NCBI GenBank assembly: GCA_018985225.1
Contig: JADGIF010000142.1
Span: 1 to 17,694 of the forward strand
Direction of reading: 5' to 3'
Origin: Amoeboradix gromovi
Lineage: Eukaryota > Sanchytriomycota > Sanchytriomycetes > Sanchytriales > Sanchytriaceae
Length of the DNA stretch: 17,694 nucleotides
Under the pieces are notes generated by a model. That model did not search any database. It was given only the letters and a program-made list of their open reading frames with translations, and was not told where the DNA came from. Numbering within the stretch: position 1 is the first letter of the stretch; the number at the start of each line of letters is the position of its first letter. Below, one piece after another: positions 15,825-17,694 of this stretch. Made by a program: the position numbers and the translations under genes.

Positions 15825-16775
15825 TTACTTCGCCAATAACAATTTGTATATAAATAGCATGGGATACGATGCATAATTGATTAAGACATTCACGCAAGCG
15901 ATGAAAATAAAAACTGCGTGTAAGTCGTAAATACAGTAGTACATGGCAGATACACTGAACAGTGAAAGAAACGTACAGAGAATATGAAAGCGCGACCCAG
16001 TGGTTTTGGATACAGCACAACGAGAGATATTAAAATCAATGTCAAGTGGATCTAATTCTTTTAGTTTAGTGTAATAAATTATCAGGAATCTGGTGTCAAT
16101 AAGGCTATGACAGGTTAGGTTAATAAAAGGACCCATGTACCAAATAAAGTTCAAGGTATGCTCAACCAAGTCTTCACTTATAATAGCCCAATTTGCAACC
16201 AGCAGAGTTACGGCTACATCAAATAGAAAGATTGAATACTTGACATGAAGTAGCCTAAAGAATAATGTACAACCTGACATCCCATTTTTTAGACGGAACA
16301 AAAAAGTAGACAGAGAAAACAAAATACCAACACATTGAATAGAAATATATAAAACGCAGCATATCATAGCAATATGCTCTCTAGATCTTGCAGAAGTGTC
16401 ATGAAGTTTAATAATATGAAATTGCCAGATCATAGAGAGATATGGTATTAAGGAATCTATTATTAACTCGCGGTCACGAAGCACCTTGTGTTTATAGAAT
16501 AGCTTGGAATATTTATTCAGATAAACAGCTAGGCAACCAATGACCGAAATGCATAAATCAAATATTGTAAAAAAACCAAGCATCAGAAAGAATGGATATT
16601 CCTTAAACGTGTACGATTCGTTTGTTCCTCGAATATAAAATTGTAAAACAACGATAAATAAGAGGCAAGCAGTTTTTAGCAACCTAAACAAGTAGTACCT
16701 CTGTATGGCGCTCACGCCCTGGTTTGTGATTCTACTGAGAATGAACATATTATCCTTCTCATCAGACTTCTGCAT
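15825..16775 (-). CDS. Polytopic membrane protein, 7-8 TM segments
   Basis: The family is not recognised. The 316-residue protein is mostly hydrophobic helices, at about residues 30-48, 61-86, 105-123, 136-160, 180-200, 208-234, 262-283 and 286-312. Some are marginal, so seven or eight spans are possible. A short polar N-terminus (MQKSDEKDN) and positively charged loops (for example 86-103 and 235-262) fit an integral membrane protein with no cleaved signal. There are many Cys and aromatic residues but no transporter, receptor or enzyme motif that I can name. Size and topology allow a receptor-like or lipid-handling protein, but I see no evidence for either. It converges with GCN20 and is divergent from the small ORF at 16792, with the two ATGs only 16 bases apart. 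Confidence 0.7.
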   Translation of the reverse strand: MQKSDEKDNMFILSRITNQGVSAIQRYYLFRLLKTACLLFIVVLQFYIRGTNESYTFKEYPFFLMLGFFTIFDLCISVIGCLAVYLNKYSKLFYKHKVLRDRELIIDSLIPYLSMIWQFHIIKLHDTSARSREHIAMICCVLYISIQCVGILFSLSTFLFRLKNGMSGCTLFFRLLHVKYSIFLFDVAVTLLVANWAIISEDLVEHTLNFIWYMGPFINLTCHSLIDTRFLIIYYTKLKELDPLDIDFNISRCAVSKTTGSRFHILCTFLSLFSVSAMYYCIYDLHAVFIFIACVNVLINYASYPMLFIYKLLLAK

Positions 16776-16791
16776 TTCAAACTTGGCCTAG

Positions 16792-17004
16792 ATGAACCCA
16801 GTTCACAAAGTATGTTATAAGTTCCGTCTTAAGAAAAGGGAACATACGAGTCATAATAGACATTTTATAGAAGTGAAATGCATGCGCAGCAGATTGAAGC
16901 CATTGAAGAAAGACAAATTAAACTTTTTGCTACAAGCTACATCCCTGAAAAGTAAAAGAAATTATTTGAATTTAGTGAAGCATTTACCTCTCGATCGCAT
17001 ATAA
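16792..17004 (+). CDS. Small basic ORF, 70 residues, unknown
   Basis: The frame encodes a Lys/Arg/His-rich 70-residue peptide (for example KFRLKKREHTSHNRHF and SRLKPLKKDKLNF). Such a charge suggests nucleic-acid or ribosome binding if it is real. A stop codon directly precedes the ATG. No poly(A) hexamer follows closely. The ATG is 16 bases from the divergent membrane-protein ATG, leaving almost no room for two promoters. Either one start is wrong, or the frame is a relic or chance. Confidence 0.3.
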   Translation: MNPVHKVCYKFRLKKREHTSHNRHFIEVKCMRSRLKPLKKDKLNFLLQATSLKSKRNYLNLVKHLPLDRI

Positions 17005-17342
17005 GGCGAGGTATTCAAAGAGACTCAATTTAAGGCAGAAATAGCACAAAATGTCACGATCCTTAGTTGAATCTGGGAAAATCTCGTTAGAAATGCTGTG
17101 AAGTTGCGCTAGATGTAACAGCTATTTGTTGAGGGAATCGCTCTGCTCTAAAGTCAGTACTTTTCTCTGATGGGCGAAGCGATATTAATGATTGTTGGAT
17201 GACTGATCTCATATCATAGACTGATCTCATATCATAGACTGATCATGTACAGCTAGCTCCGCTGGGGATGGAATAGGTGTAATCTCCGATCTAGAATAAT
17301 AGTTACGCTTTATGAAGCATCTGCAGCTAATAGTACTCATAA
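17005..17342. other. Intergenic region with a short tandem repeat
   Basis: No convincing frame was found. The only structure is the 18-base tandem repeat at 17201-17244. If the coding-like stretch starting at 17343 is an internal exon, its upstream intron would lie here, ending in an acceptor-like TAAG with CTAAT just before it. This is speculative. Confidence 0.35.
17201..17244 (+). repeat. 18-bp tandem repeat, about 2.4 copies
   Basis: GACTGATCTCATATCATA occurs at 17201-17218 and again, identically, at 17219-17236, followed by a partial unit GACTGATC. It is not in a coding frame and looks like a simple local duplication. Confidence 0.9.
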
Positions 17343-17568
17343 GAAAATGGATTTGCTACGAATGAAATTGTAAACCCCAGAGTCGCGCGCATGAATGGTG
17401 GAAATTATGCCAGCGAGCTTGCTGTATTCCACATTGAGGGGCCTTATCCACTTTATGGTAGAAATAAAAGAGAATCGCTAGTTGGTTATTACACTGATAT
17501 GTTTGGACATAATTATGTAGGGCAACTATACAAACTCAGAAAAATGTCTCAAGTTATTTTTACATCTG
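17343..17568 (+). pseudogene. Coding-like fragment interrupted by a MITE copy
   Basis: After a TAA at 17340-17342 the plus strand stays open for about 75 codons up to the element border. It continues another 34 codons into the element by chance. The pre-element part looks like real protein: ENGFATNEIVNPRVARMNGG, then ELAVFHIEGPYPLYGRNKRE, then a Tyr-rich segment with GYYTDMFGHNYVGQLYKLRK. The first Met of the frame is at 17391, but protein-like sequence starts before it, so a 5' part is probably missing or on an upstream exon. The 3' part would lie beyond the element, outside the window. The family is not recognised. Confidence 0.45.
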
Positions 17569-17694
17569 GGACATCAAATATAAAAACTGGAGTAACTTTC
17601 AGTAACAACTTGGAGCATTATTTCAGCTTTATTAATTTTATGGATTTAAGAGGCGAGTGGACATTCAGCTAGTTGCGGAGTTGACGAGTATAAA
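17569..17694 (+). mobile_element. MITE-like element, copy 3 (cut by window edge)
   Basis: This begins GGACATCAAATATAAAAACT and follows the left 125 bases of the 8416-8812 element with three differences: one A-run length change, C to G near base 24, and T to G near the end. It has the same orientation as the 8416-8812 copy. The left flank is CATCTG; the matching duplication would be beyond the window. It may be another short element or the end of a longer autonomous one. Confidence 0.85.

Noticed and set aside
17201-17244. CRISPR-like array
   Set aside because: Units are directly abutting with no spacers and only about 2.4 copies; it is a plain tandem duplication.
1-17694. Giant-virus genome as the source of the window
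   Set aside because: The IS607 element would fit, but SEC24, GCN20, REX1-like and RA-PH genes together with AATAAA 3' signals point to a cellular eukaryote.

Overview
The window reads as nuclear DNA of a compact, AT-rich eukaryote. The clearest genes are eukaryote-specific: a COPII coat subunit (SEC24), a GCN20/ABCF3-type ABC ATPase, a REX1-type RNA 3' exonuclease, and an RA-PH adaptor. Most long genes are uninterrupted, and 3' ends are short, with AATAAA hexamers on or just after stop codons. A single-spliceosomal-intron architecture cannot be excluded for the smaller genes. Together with RA-PH and GCN20, this suggests an intron-poor opisthokont, perhaps an early-diverging fungus. The lineage is inference only; no marker settles it.

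Layout. 433-2163 (-) is an RA-PH protein. 2164-2588 is intergenic but holds an unassigned coding-like stretch (2240-2464, -). 2589-2884 is a short terminal-inverted-repeat element. 2917-6105 (-) is SEC24. 6591-7337 (+) is a Cys-rich single-pass membrane protein, tail-to-tail with a Cys-rich orphan at 7356-8381 (-). 8416-8812 is a second copy of the short element with a 6-bp target duplication. 9524-11455 (-) is the REX1-like exonuclease. 12117-13343 (-) is a decayed IS607-type transposon. 13658-15724 (+) is GCN20/ABCF3. 15825-16775 (-) is a polytopic membrane protein. 16792-17004 (+) is a small basic ORF. 17343-17568 (+) is a coding-like fragment cut by a third copy of the short element, which runs off the window at 17694.

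The host genes belong to unrelated housekeeping processes (secretion, RNA 3' trimming, translation control, signalling) and do not form a pathway. The unusual content is mobile. One part is a prokaryote-type IS607 element in eukaryotic DNA, carrying a serine recombinase and the N-terminal part of a TnpB/Fanzor-like protein. The recombinase frame breaks at an A-run that is also a correctly phased -1 slippery heptamer beside a perfect hairpin. The second part is a family of short DNA elements with three copies here, all lying in or next to coding-like sequence.
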